Positions 1 to 10,082 of a DNA stretch of 64,000 nucleotides are shown piece by piece. How positions within the stretch are numbered: the stretch's first letter is position 1; each line of letters begins with the position of its first letter. This DNA is from Rhodosorus marinus. Its lineage: Eukaryota > Rhodophyta > Stylonematophyceae > Stylonematales > Stylonemataceae. Below the pieces are notes generated by a model. It was not told the DNA's origin. It saw only the letters and a list, made by a program, of their open reading frames with translations, and searched no databases. The stretch lies in contig JAMWBK010000002.1 in assembly GCA_029953675.1 (NCBI GenBank), positions 434,001 to 498,000 of the forward strand, read 5' to 3'. The position numbers and the translations under genes are program-made.

Positions 1-3
1 GTG

Positions 4-3000
4 ATGCTTAGGAGGTTGTTTGGAACAAGGATGATTGGATTCGTATCTGGAGGAGGTTTGGGGCTGAAGAGGGCCGGTCCTTCGGTGAGGGTGCGTGGGT
101 TCCTTGGATCCAGCGTGCGGGCAAGTCATGGAGCTGCGCGTGGAGTGAGATGGTTTGCTACTCCACCTGTGGGAGCAACAAGCGCGGCTGAGGTTAAGAT
201 GGTGGCGACTGCCCCGCAGGTGGTAAGTATACTCCCCTTGGCAGTGACCGTGGCTGCGGTTGTTCTGGGTTGGTTTGCGACAACGCTCAGCTCTGAACCT
301 CCTTGGTGCTTCGTTTGATATCGCCATTTTTTTTTTTTGGAAAGATTCCGCGCAAGATTGGCGATGTTGTTGAGGACTTTGAACTCGTCCGGGAGGAATT
401 CGTCTCGGAGTATGCATCGCAGGCGAGACTGTGGAAGCACAAGAAGACCGGCACGGAGCTGCTCTCTGTTCTCAATGGCGATGAGAACAAAACATTCGGA
501 ATCGTGTTCCGTACCCCGCCGAAGGATTCAACCGGTGTCCCGCACATTTTGGAACATTCCGTAAGCTTTGATTTCTGAGACTCAAGAATCCTGCTGGGAC
601 GCCTTTCTCACGTCTTCGTCTCCTCTAGGTGCTTTGCGGATCAAGGAAGTACCCGGTGAAGGAGCCGTTTGTGGAGCTGATCAAGTCGTCCCTGAACACG
701 TTCCTTAACGCTTTTACGTTCCCGGACAAGACCTGCTATCCGGTTGCTAGTTGCAATGAGCAGGACTTTTACAATCTTGTCGACGTGTACATGGATGCCG
801 TCCTGCATCCCGCGATGACTCCAGATACCCTGAGGCAGGAGGGGCATCACTTTGAGCTCGACGATGTTGATGGCAAGATGACGATCAAGGGAGTCGTGTA
901 CAACGAGATGAAGGGAGCCTACTCCGATCCAGAGAGGGTACTTGCCGAGTACTCTCAGGAAGCAATTTTTCCGGACATCACTTATGGTGTTGAATCCGGG
1001 GGTCATCCGCGGGACATTCCCGATCTCACCTGGGAGCAGTTCAAGGGATTCCATGACAAGTAAGTCTGAAAGAGTCTATAATAAAATGGGATAGGACCTG
1101 CTGTCGTAGTAATGAGACTAACAAGCCTGGAAAATGACTTCTTGTGTATTCAGCTACTACCACCCGTCAAACGCTCGTGTCTGGTTCTATGGTGATGATG
1201 ACGAGAGTAGACGCCTGAAGAAGGTCAACGAATTCCTACAGGAATTCGAGAAGATTGACATATCGTCATCGGCGGTACCTCTCCAGGAAAGGTGGACTGA
1301 GCCCCGTACAGTTGAGCATACTTACGACTGTGGCTCAGAGGGTGATTCGAGCAACAAATACATGACCACGTTAAACTGGATGCTTACGCCTATGGATCAG
1401 ACGGAGCCGGCGAAGATTCTCGCTCTGACTGTTCTTAGCCAGCTGCTGCTGTCCACCTCGGCGTCACCGCTCCGCAAGGCTCTGACTGATTCAGGCCTTG
1501 GCGAAGACATTGTCGGCGGAGGCTTGGAGACGGACTTGAGGCAGATGTCTTTCTCCGTTGGAATGAAGGGCCTTACGGAAGAGAACGTGGCAAAGGTCCA
1601 GGAGCTCATTGAGGAGACCTTGACTCAGCTCTCCAAAGAGGGAGTTCCTCAAACCCTGATGGAGTCCTGTCTGAACACCCTAGAGTTCCGTTTAAGGGAG
1701 AATAATACGGGGAGGTTCCCGCGTGGATTGAGTTTAATGATTGCGTCCCTCAGCACTTGGCTGCATGAGTCCGACCCCTTGGTGCCGTTACGGTTCGAAG
1801 AGCCCCTGATGAAACTGAAGGAGAGACTAGCTGCTGGTGAGAACGTGTTCGAGGATTTGATCAAGGAAAACTTCTTAACGAACCCACACAAAGCGGCTGT
1901 CACAATGATCCCTGATCCCAAGTATGCTGAGAAGGAGGAAGCAATAGAGCAGGAGAGAATCGATAAAGTGGCTAAGGCTGCTTCTCGAGAGGATCTCGAG
2001 GAGATAGTTGAGATGACCCAGCGGCTCAAGGAGAAGCAGGCTAAACCCGATGATCCTACGGATCTAGCGAAGATTCCGTACCTCAGCAAGGACGACCTCG
2101 ACAAGAACATGAAGACGGTTCCTTTCGAGGAGGACCAAATATCTGGAGCAACCGTCTACCACCACCCCTTGCCCACAAGCGGTGTTGTCTATATGGACCT
2201 CGGTATGGATATCAGCGGAGTTAGCATGGAGCTTTTGCCCCTGATGTCTCTTTACACTGAGAGTCTGACCCAGCTTGGTACGAAGAAGGAGGATTTCGTG
2301 TCACTGCAGCAGAGGATTGGACGGGAGACCGGTGGACTCAGACCGTCGACCTACATGTCGCAGCTTGTTGCTGCCGATGGAAATGGTCCAGTCGTGTCTA
2401 TGCTTATGATTCGCGCAAAGGCCATGTCAAGCAAGACCACGCAAACGTTTGACTTGCTGAAGGATATTCTGCTTGAGCCAAACTTCGACAACAAGGAGCG
2501 ATTCCGACAACTCGTCGTTGAGGAGAAAGCTGGTGTCGAGAGTGGGATCGCCCCTAGCGGCCATACCGTAGCCGCCGGTAGGCTGCGATCGCAGTACAGA
2601 GTCGGAGACTGGGCTACGGAGCAAATGGAAGGTCTAGCTTATTTGGATTACGTGAAGGCATTGTTAGAGAGGGTTGACAACGACTGGGAAGGCGTTCTTG
2701 GTGACCTCCAGGCTCTCCATTCCGCAGTGGTCAACAGGTCCAAGCTCGTTTGCAATGTGACCACCGACTCTGATGTGTACCCTGGGGTGAAGGCCGAGCT
2801 CAAGTCATTCCTTGATTCGTTGCCCGAGAAATCAAGTCTCCAGTTGCCTAGCTGGATTGACCAAGCACCGACTCCCACCCCGGCGAACGAAGGGTTCATT
2901 ATTCCGGCTCAAGTTAACTATGTGGGCAAGGCGATGAACTTGCTCGACGCTGGCTACAAACTGACTGGAGCCTCCGCACTCGCCTCCAAGCACTTGGGAA

Positions 3001-3467
3001 CTAGTTACCTGTGGGACACTGTCCGAGTTCAGGGAGGAGCCTACGGTGGATTCTGCCGCCTGGACATGAGGACCGGAGACTTCTTGTACCTGTCCTACCG
3101 CGATCCCAACGTCAACAAGACTTTGAACAGCTACGATGGCGCGGGTGCGTTCCTGAAGAGCCACGATATCTCTGAGGAGGAGCTCACGAAGAGCATTATC
3201 GGAATGATCGGCGATATGGACTCTTACGCGCTTCCTGACGCGAAGGGCTTCGCCTCTATGACGAGAAAGATCACTGGCGAGACGGACGAAATCCGCCAGG
3301 AGCGAAGAGAGCAAGTCCTAGGCGCCACAGCCAAGGACTTCAGGGATTTTGGTGAGGCACTTGAAGCTACGAAGGAATCGGGGTCTGTTGTAGTGGTAGG
3401 TAGCGAGACCTCCCTGAACGCGGCAAAGGAGGAGGGTCTGGACATTTCATTGTCTCAACCTTTGTAG
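4..3467 (+). CDS. PREP: Presequence protease (PreP / PITRM1, peptidase family M16C)
   Basis: Exons 4-222, 345-560, 629-1059 and 1154-3467, with phases that join cleanly, give 1059 residues. Known role of the family: a zinc metalloprotease that degrades cleaved targeting peptides and other unfolded peptides inside mitochondria and plastids. The inverted zinc motif HILEH is at residues 140-144, and the distal glutamate ligand is probably E238 in NEMKG; the spacing fits PreP. The block CGSRKYPVKEPF and the block YYHPSNARVWFYGDDD are diagnostic, and the length matches the roughly 1000-residue family. The first 70 residues are rich in Arg, Ser and Gly, with almost no acids, as expected for an organelle transit peptide. 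The ATG at base 4 is close to the window edge, so a further upstream start cannot be excluded. Very confident on family, less so on the exact N-terminus. Confidence 0.95.
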
Positions 3468-3807
3468 GTAAATTAGTCTAAAAAATTTGATGTTTATCCA
3501 GAACTCCGACCATTGGATATCGCAGGACCAGTCCTCGCGTGTACTTCAGTACATTGAGGGAGTGGTCCCCTCCCCTTCTACTGGACGCCAAAACTAGCGT
3601 GCGGCATGCAACGCGACATTTCTGACCAGCGTGGACATTTGCTTGCTGTCTTCGAATAGAGACAGTGTCGCAAACCAGAGATAGTCAATAGTTTACAATC
3701 ATAATTCAGTTAGCTCAACATGGACTAGATCTATGTTACGTCAGCTACAAAGCCAAGCATACTTCGTCCGAATGGAATACATAAAAACTTTACAGGTGCT
3801 CCTTCTT
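3468..3807. other. Intergenic space between convergent PreP and bZIP genes
   Basis: About 340 bases that should hold the two 3' untranslated regions. I see no open frame, repeat or RNA here. An AT-rich stretch with a possible polyadenylation signal on the plus strand lies soon after the PreP stop. Confidence 0.6.
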
Positions 3808-4614
3808 CTAGAGTCTCTCCTCATTGAACTCGGCTAAGACTACCCCAAGAGCTTGCGGATGGTTATTGAAAATCGGCTCAAGAGTTCCCTTCATCCTGGC
3901 AAAGCTATAGCTCGCGCTAGTTGCATCCTCGCCTGCTGTCTCAGCTGTGACTTTCCTTCGATACTGCAAGATTACCGTAGAACTCTGATTTCGCGCCTTC
4001 TGCATTTCCAAGCAGTTCTCCACTTGTCTTTTCAATTCTGGCGCGTCGCGTTCGTGAAGATCATCCCATGCCAACTTTCCCTTGAGAGCGCCCGCCTCCC
4101 AAGTCTCACATGAAATCAGATTCCTGTGCCGTACGGCAACTACAGTACCCGCACTGTCCAAAGCGAGAATATGAAGGATCGAGTCCAACGCTTGTGCTGC
4201 TGACGAAGCCCCCTGCTTCCCTCGGGTTGGGTCTTCTGGATCAAATAGAACGTGCGTCGGCGTACTTGGATCCGGGCGAAGGAGCTTCAAGTACAACGCG
4301 TTCTCGGTCTTAGCTAGTAGCTCCTCCGAGAAAGAAAGATCAATCTCGGTGGGCGACGAATACTCCAGGGTAAATTCTTGATCGCCCTCCTCCCTAATCG
4401 ACCTAAGCTTGGCTTCCTGGCCCATCAGCACCCTCTCCAGCCTCTCCAAGGTCTCTCCCTGGGCCAAAAACTGCTCATTGAGCTCTTGCTTCTGTTTTTT
4501 TGTCCGCTCCCGCGACTTTCTCGCACTCTGCTTGTTTCTCTCCTTCCGTGAGGATCGTTTATCATCGTGTCGCGATCGAGGGGGTAGCATCTCTTTTCTA
4601 ATCAATATAGACAT
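3808..4614 (-). CDS. bZIP transcription factor with C-terminal PAS domain
   Basis: Uninterrupted frame of 268 residues. The basic region (about residues 19-37) has the canonical N-x7-R arrangement (N27, R35). A coiled coil follows, with L45, L59 and a second heptad F49-L56-L63-L70, so it should bind DNA as a dimer in the nucleus. Residues about 138-265 read as a PAS fold: a beta strand around ILALDSAGTVVAV, the WDDLHERD segment that resembles the W-x-D-x-x-H-P-x-D motif of PAS_3 domains, the strand VILQYRRK and a closing GVVLAEF strand. The bZIP-then-PAS order is that of aureochromes, but the flavin-binding NCRFLQ motif of LOV domains is absent, so light sensing through a flavin cysteine is unlikely. 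Ligand or partner unknown. A second in-frame ATG is at residue 9. Confidence 0.85.
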   Translation of the reverse strand: MSILIRKEMLPPRSRHDDKRSSRKERNKQSARKSRERTKKQKQELNEQFLAQGETLERLERVLMGQEAKLRSIREEGDQEFTLEYSSPTEIDLSFSEELLAKTENALYLKLLRPDPSTPTHVLFDPEDPTRGKQGASSAAQALDSILHILALDSAGTVVAVRHRNLISCETWEAGALKGKLAWDDLHERDAPELKRQVENCLEMQKARNQSSTVILQYRRKVTAETAGEDATSASYSFARMKGTLEPIFNNHPQALGVVLAEFNEERL

Positions 4615-4878
4615 CGACTCAATCCCCGCCCTCTCATTCTAAAACGTCATCTTCCCCAAAACCGCAACAGGGGCTACTCCTCCCAGCCGCCCGCCCCTCT
4701 TCCCAATACCCTCCCCACTACATCACAACCACAACTGTATACAATCACACTCCGCCCTAACCCATCCCATCGTATCCGCAGAACTTGGACACACCTCAAC
4801 TATCCTTCCTTCCTCCTTCCTCAATATATCTATCATCCCACCCTATTCCCGAGCACCTCCGCCCCCACCCCACTCACA

Positions 4879-4881
<3 letters not shown>
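4615..4881. other. Pyrimidine-rich upstream region of the bZIP gene
   Basis: C-rich and CT-rich sequence without a credible frame, leading into the dinucleotide repeat. It lies 5' of the minus-strand bZIP gene and probably includes its promoter and leader. Confidence 0.4.

Positions 4882-4959
<78 letters not shown>
4882..4959. repeat. (AC)n microsatellite, about 39 units
   Basis: An uninterrupted run of alternating A and C on the plus strand (GT on the other). It lies about 270 bases upstream of the bZIP start codon. Frames through it (Thr-His or Val-Cys repeats) are by-products. Confidence 0.98.
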
Positions 4960-4964
<5 letters not shown>

Positions 4965-5483
4965 GACCTACCTCTCTACACTCCCATCCAGTCTCTCCAA
5001 GATCTCCCAAACCCCTCATTAAATACTCACTTTGAAATGACTTACAAGCCGAATCGAAAATTAAAGAAAATACATGGCGAAAGTCAAGAATACCCCTCCC
5101 CCTCCAAAAATGTATACAACTTATCAAAACCTTAACCAAAAGTATTTTTCTTGATGATTGAAAATCATCCCCCTTCTTCCCCCCCCCCCCCGCCCGCCTC
5201 CCAATCTCTCTCCCCCCTCAGGCCTCAGCCTGCAAAGAAAAATAGAGGAGAAACGACTAGAGAGAAAACAATAGTGGTGGGACCATTTTTAGGGGAATTA
5301 GTTGGTATCTTGTGTTTTCAGATTATGCATCATAAGTTTTTGTTTTTAGAAATTATTGAAAGGTATGAGTGTATATTTAGGATTTCCCTTTAGAGCTGGA
5401 AACTTCATTTGTTTTTGATCTACTGGTAGTCCAATTGAACGGCAACGTTTCAATTTATAGGATTATGGTTGGACATGCCTTTT

Positions 5484-5554
5484 AAACTCAGCCAATGAAT
5501 GTTTCCTAACGGGGAAAAACAGAGGAAAATGATCGACGTGTTGCCTGGGAGAAG
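5484..5554 (+). repeat. Diverged direct repeat R1, copy 1
   Basis: Shares the core CAGCCAATGAATGTTTC, then AAAAAC, then AGGAAAATGATCGAC, with copy 2 at 7513-7585. The two copies are about 2 kb apart and have point and small indel differences. Identity of the element is unknown. Confidence 0.75.
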
Positions 5555-5757
5555 GCTTTTTTCGAAACTGGACGACCAGCTATAAATTTTTTTTGTTTTA
5601 TAGCGGCCTCTTGGAAGGGTGGGAACGCTCCCTCTAAAAGGTGAATATTTGGAACTAAAATTGGATAGATCAAGATATGCCCGCCTCCTTTTTTGGGGCT
5701 TAGGAGAAAAAAATTGATTCTTCGTCAGTATATGTGTTTTTTTCTAGTTTCTACTGG

Positions 5758-5822
5758 GCAGCTGGGAATTTCTGGTAATGATGGATCCAAAGTTTTTATG
5801 ATTTTCTCAATTATTTCGCCCA
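5758..5822 (+). repeat. Diverged direct repeat R2, copy 1
   Basis: Shares GGAATTTCTGGTAAT and then TTTTCTCAAT-ATTTCG with the copy at 6009-6080, about 250 bases downstream. Unknown element. Confidence 0.65.
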
Positions 5823-6008
5823 GCGAGGAGGTTTAGAGCTTAAAAAGTTGCATAGTTGGAACCAAAACGGATGAGGGTGTGTACTGGCTCCGTTTTTTCG
5901 CACTCATTGAAAAATAATTTTTTCTAAAAACTTTGTTCGTGTGCGTGTTTGTCAGTGTCTTTATTTTGTGTTTTTTTCCTTCCCACCCCCCCCCCTAGCC
6001 TGCATTTT

Positions 6009-6080
6009 TGGCTGCTTGGAATTTCTGGTAATAAGATATCGACCAGGGTTTCTAATCGTTTTCTCAATCATTTCGAGGTG
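6009..6080 (+). repeat. Diverged direct repeat R2, copy 2
   Basis: Second copy of the R2 motif, with the same order of conserved blocks as 5758-5822. Confidence 0.65.
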
Positions 6081-7512
6081 GCAAGGGGAAAAGACACGCA
6101 AAAGGATAGTTTGCCGTTTATTCTCTCAGGTTTTTCACCGTTTTTTCTTAATTTCCCACAGCCCTAACCCCCCCCCCCCCTTAACCCACCATCGCATCCC
6201 TGTGTAGCGACTAGTATCTATTTTCCCAATTTTTTATAGAGATAGATAGACTGCAAAAATGATTGATCGAAAACGCGCACGCCGATCATCCGATATTATA
6301 CTTTTTTTTAACAAGCAATAAATAAAACTGTAGTTAGTTAAAGCGGATTCTAAACCCTTCCTTTTGGCCGGGATTGGACTGGTTTTTCTAATTTTGGAAT
6401 GTGGATTTGTTTTGGAAGATGAGCTGGACGAAACAATAATTTTATTTTTTTTTCCTGGTCAATAATGAAAAAAACCAAACCTGAAAGAAAGAGTCGAAAA
6501 CGGCCTCATTTTTGAGCGTGGAAATAACAGGGTTTTTAAAAAAAAGAAGAAAATTTCACAGGGAAAACAATGATTGCGCCGCTCATCATTTTAAAAAAAA
6601 CTTGTCGCCCAATCAGAGATGTTGTACAAGGTTCCAAACTAAATCTCTTGAGCATTGATTGGTCCGCAAAGTGCACCCTCTCTAAAATTTTCAATGAGAA
6701 CATAGTTCCCCCAATCCGGAGAGTTCTTACTCTGTCCGGGCTATTGAAAGTGTACCCCCCCCCAAATTATATATATTATATAATAATGCTCAATTGGGAA
6801 CCTCACGTTCTAATGCAAGCACTTCATATTTTCCATTTTTATTGTTTTGTGTTTATTATTAGCCTGATCAGTTGGTCAACCTTGATTATGTTGTTTTCTT
6901 TCTTTCTTTCTCGCTCTGCTTCTCTTCAGGGTTCTCTGTTAACAGTTTGAATGGTCTCGGGGTTGGGGGGGAGCCGGGGGGGTGGCCTCTGTTTTTTTTT
7001 GTTTTTTTCTGTTCTTGGAGGCTACACGCCCGAAGGCGCAGAGGAAAAGGATCTTCATTTTTTTGCTGTTTAGCTGAGGAGAGGGGAGATAAAGAAGACA
7101 GGAACGTAGCCTTGTCCGCTGTGAGTCCTGGTTTGAGAGAATTATTACTTTGTTCTGGAGAAGGATGGCAAAGGAAAACCTCACGCTGCTTTCCCTCCAA
7201 TCGCCCCCGGGGAGGTGGGCGAGGGTGCGGGAGAGGGTGAGCAAGTGTAGGCGGCCAATGCCATCGTGTGTGAAGAAAACACTCGCTGTGACGGAGACAA
7301 TGGATTCGCGAAAAAGTAAAAAAAATGGCGGTGAGCGCTCCGCTTCTGAATGTTTCTTGTTAATCAAGAATCCGATGGTGCTTGGAGTCTGCGAGACTTA
7401 GCGCCCACCTCTCGTGCAGAAGGTTCAGATCTGTCAGTTAAGGTCGCTTAGAGATGGTTGGAAAGCGTTGCTCCCGTGCAAGGTTGTCCGATTGGGCAGA
7501 GATGTAGTATTT

Positions 7513-7585
7513 TTAGACTCAGCCAATGAATGTTTCTTAGCCAGAAAAACACAGGAAAATGATCGACCGGTTATTGAGAGCCGAC
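7513..7585 (+). repeat. Diverged direct repeat R1, copy 2
   Basis: Second copy of the motif seen at 5484-5554, with the same block order and spacing. Confidence 0.75.
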
Positions 7586-8808
7586 TTTCGTATGCGAAAT
7601 TCAGTACAGAACACGTTGAGGGGCGTTCAGCGATGCTAGACTGGACGTTGTCTTCTAAGTGGCGTGCGGGAAGCATGTGTATTTTTTTCACTCCGTGGTG
7701 TGGATACACGAATACAACTTGGACGTCCTGCCTACAACGTGGCTGTCTAGCCAGTGCTAGTTGGGAATAAGGCTTGCAATATTTACTTTCGCATCTCTTT
7801 AACCTGGCGTGATTGGGATATTGGTATTAGTATTGGTGCTCGTATCGAATACCCCAAGCAAACAGCCTCCTTTTAGCACGGCCTTTGCGAAGACAAAGTT
7901 AGCCGTTGGGAAGAGTCGACCCTGCTTATTACCTAACTGCCTTATTATTCAGATTAAACGATTTTGTAGATCACAATGAAGACGCTTTGGAATAAACGTT
8001 GACGAGTCCGTTCTCCGAAAACAGCGAATCAACAGGCGACATACACAAAGTCGTGCTTCGAGAGAAAATGACCATTCCTCCGCTCGGAGAATTCTAGACG
8101 ATGGCAGGAGCGGCCAAAGTTGCCACGACGCCAGACGGTAGAGGATGAAAGTGTTCTCTCATCCGCTGCGCAACTTGTGACTCTTTGGGTGTGCTTCTCT
8201 TCTGGCCAAGCGGAAAACGTAGACCAGCTTCCATATGCGCAACATGTTTTCGACGACCGCTTGATGGTCGGACATAGGTAGCTCAAGTTTGCGAGAACGA
8301 TCTCCTAAGCCGGGACGCACTGGTTCAGGCTCACTAGCACCACAAAATCCGGCTCTGTTTCTATAAACCTGCGGTCCTCCGGGGTTGCGTGTCCTGGTTT
8401 CCCTTGCTAGCTTCGCACATTCCTCATGGAAAGTACGGTAGCTTGCTTTGAGGACCCTGACTTTGAAGAAGTATTTCCTCAGGCCGTGAAGTATGTAGAA
8501 CAATGCTTCCGATGGGAGCAAGATACCTCCTACAGACATCGTCGCATCTGCGTTCCGCATAGTCCGTACCTGACCTGCTGCTGAAGATCACGAGGAGCCT
8601 AGAGGAGGTTGCTTCGGCATTCGCAAAACACTCAACCCGCTGAAGCGACTTTGTTTCTCCCGAAGTGATTTACTCGACTGAGAGGATCTGCGGTCCTTTC
8701 TCACACTGGATTTCCAAGGTTCTCCCGTAGGCTCGTCGTGATGTTTCCACGTGGCACGTCAGGTACAAACATCTGCGGAACGCACGTTTCACGCATCGGG
8801 CCTCCCGC

Positions 8809-9144
8809 TTAGTCGGCTCCCTCTGCGAGTGTAGGAAACGCAGGGTTGTGATCAGTGCAAAATTTGAATCGTTGCGCCTTCACATTCGTCCGCCAGTGCT
8901 GTACGGCAGGGTTTAAGGCAAATAATTCTCGTTCACATGTTGAGTACTTCTGCGAGAAGTACGCATCGGATGCTCTACATCTTCGAAATTCTCTAAGAGA
9001 ACGGCTCCACTCCCTTGCTGGTACAAGCTGCGGAACGCAGATTTCACAGATTTCATGAGCGATTTGGTCTTTTAAACCGTGTTGCTTCTCGCTGGCTTCG
9101 TCGCGGTTTTCGCAGTGACCCCGGCATCTTGACAGCTTCCACAC
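8809..9144 (-). pseudogene. Ty3/gypsy retrotransposon RNase H fragment (degenerate)
   Basis: On the minus strand the frame contains YFSQKYSTCERELFAL, then HWR, then FKFCTDHNPAF. This matches the Ty3/gypsy RNase H signature, in which YS..E+E..A......WR is followed by TDH..L. The match covers only the last half of the 111-residue frame. No neighbouring reverse transcriptase or integrase domain was recognised in the same frame, so this is a remnant. A short motif, TGCGGAACGCA, occurs inside and beside it at 8549-8559 (inverted), 8774-8784 and 9029-9039. Confidence 0.75.
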
Positions 9145-9270
9145 ATTGAGCTATCCCTGACTCTCTGGCCCTCGCGCGCTGCTTTGTTGCTGGACGCGCA
9201 TCATCAGCGTCTCCCTTTACGCTCCTCAGGGTAGGTGGGCTCTGAATAAACTGATCATCATCATCATCAA
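9131..9270 (+). mobile_element. LINE-like 3' end, copy A, with ATC-repeat tail
   Basis: The last about 140 bases align with copies at 22560-22650 (same strand) and 35577-35702 (opposite strand). All share CTGCTTTGTTG or a close variant, CTCAG, GGCTCTG and ATAAAC. Copies A and C continue into TGATCATCATCA. One reading frame across all three resembles a conserved C-terminal peptide (CFVAGRASS in this copy, ending at TGA). A coding 3' end, a stop, then a short tandem tail and 5' truncation fit a non-LTR retrotransposon; no reverse transcriptase was found. Confidence 0.6.
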
Positions 9271-10082
9271 TGCGATGTGTCTGCGTGTAAAGTCTTGTTT
9301 CCTTCGGAAGTCTTGTTCAGTATACTTGACTGATTATGATGATCAGTTTACTCGGAGAAAAGTATGGCGCACGCACGGAAGGACACGAACCGCAATCCGC
9401 CGCTTCGCGGCCTCCGGAAATACTCTTGCAAAGTTTAAAGAGCCCTGCAAGCAAGCTCCATGCCAGTCTCCTCGAAATACTATTCGGAACCGGCAACTGG
9501 CAAACGCGGATAGACCGAGAGGATCTGCAATATTCTCCGGCTCCTTTCTTATACCGCTGGATTTCGTTGGAAAACGGGAGTAAATCGTTCAAGTATTGGG
9601 CCGCCAGCTTAGTCCGCGGACTACTGCCAAGTACGAATCGCTGCCGTCTGCACATGCGAGCAGGCCAGTCAAAAGGGACAGCTGTAAACCAAAAATCAAA
9701 TAAAACAAGAACTCTCTTAGAACCCAATCGAAACGTCCAAGAAAAACCACGTGAACAACCTAAATACTGTAATTACGACGCAGATCACATTTCTCCTTAA
9801 CCAAAAGCGCTCTTTCAACTGCCTGGTACTGAATTAGTGTCGATATATCGTATATAGAATGTCGTATAAATGACATGAATGGTTAAAAGCGATATAGGTT
9901 GGATTCGGTTTGTAAAGTTTACTATGTTATACTATTGAGTGATATAGAAGGTCTCGTGCCGGGCGGAGAGGACGAAGGCGTTCGGGAAGAGGTCTGAGGG
10001 TGTGGGGAAAGATGTATAGTTCCCCAAAGCTTTAAAGTTAGTGTTGGAGAAGAGTTTTTGTTTTTATTTTTAAGTAGCAAGG
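9271..10082. other. Upstream region of RBM22, no gene seen
   Basis: Contains the inverted tail noted at 9333-9362, overlapping frames of 136 and 154 codons on opposite strands without recognisable domains, and an AT-rich stretch from about 9820 that probably includes the RBM22 promoter and leader. Confidence 0.5.
9333..9362 (-). repeat. Inverted copy of the ATC-repeat tail
   Basis: The reverse complement reads TAAACTGATCATCAT, the same tail as copy A, which ends 65 bases away in the opposite orientation. The sequence beyond the tail does not clearly match the other copies. Confidence 0.5.

Larger units (their letters stand above)
4960..8808. other. Gene-poor region with homopolymer runs and diverged direct repeats
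   Basis: No convincing gene. The region carries many runs of T, C and G (for example near 5181, 5988, 6168, 6758 and 6960). Two diverged direct-repeat pairs are visible: 5484-5554 with 7513-7585, and 5758-5822 with 6009-6080. Several frames of 80-140 codons exist but show no recognisable domain and often overlap frames on the other strand. It is most likely decayed repeat DNA. Confidence 0.5.

Noticed and set aside
4785-5139. Long frames through the AC repeat on both strands
   Set aside because: They exist only because a dinucleotide repeat has no stop codons; outside the repeat there is no domain.
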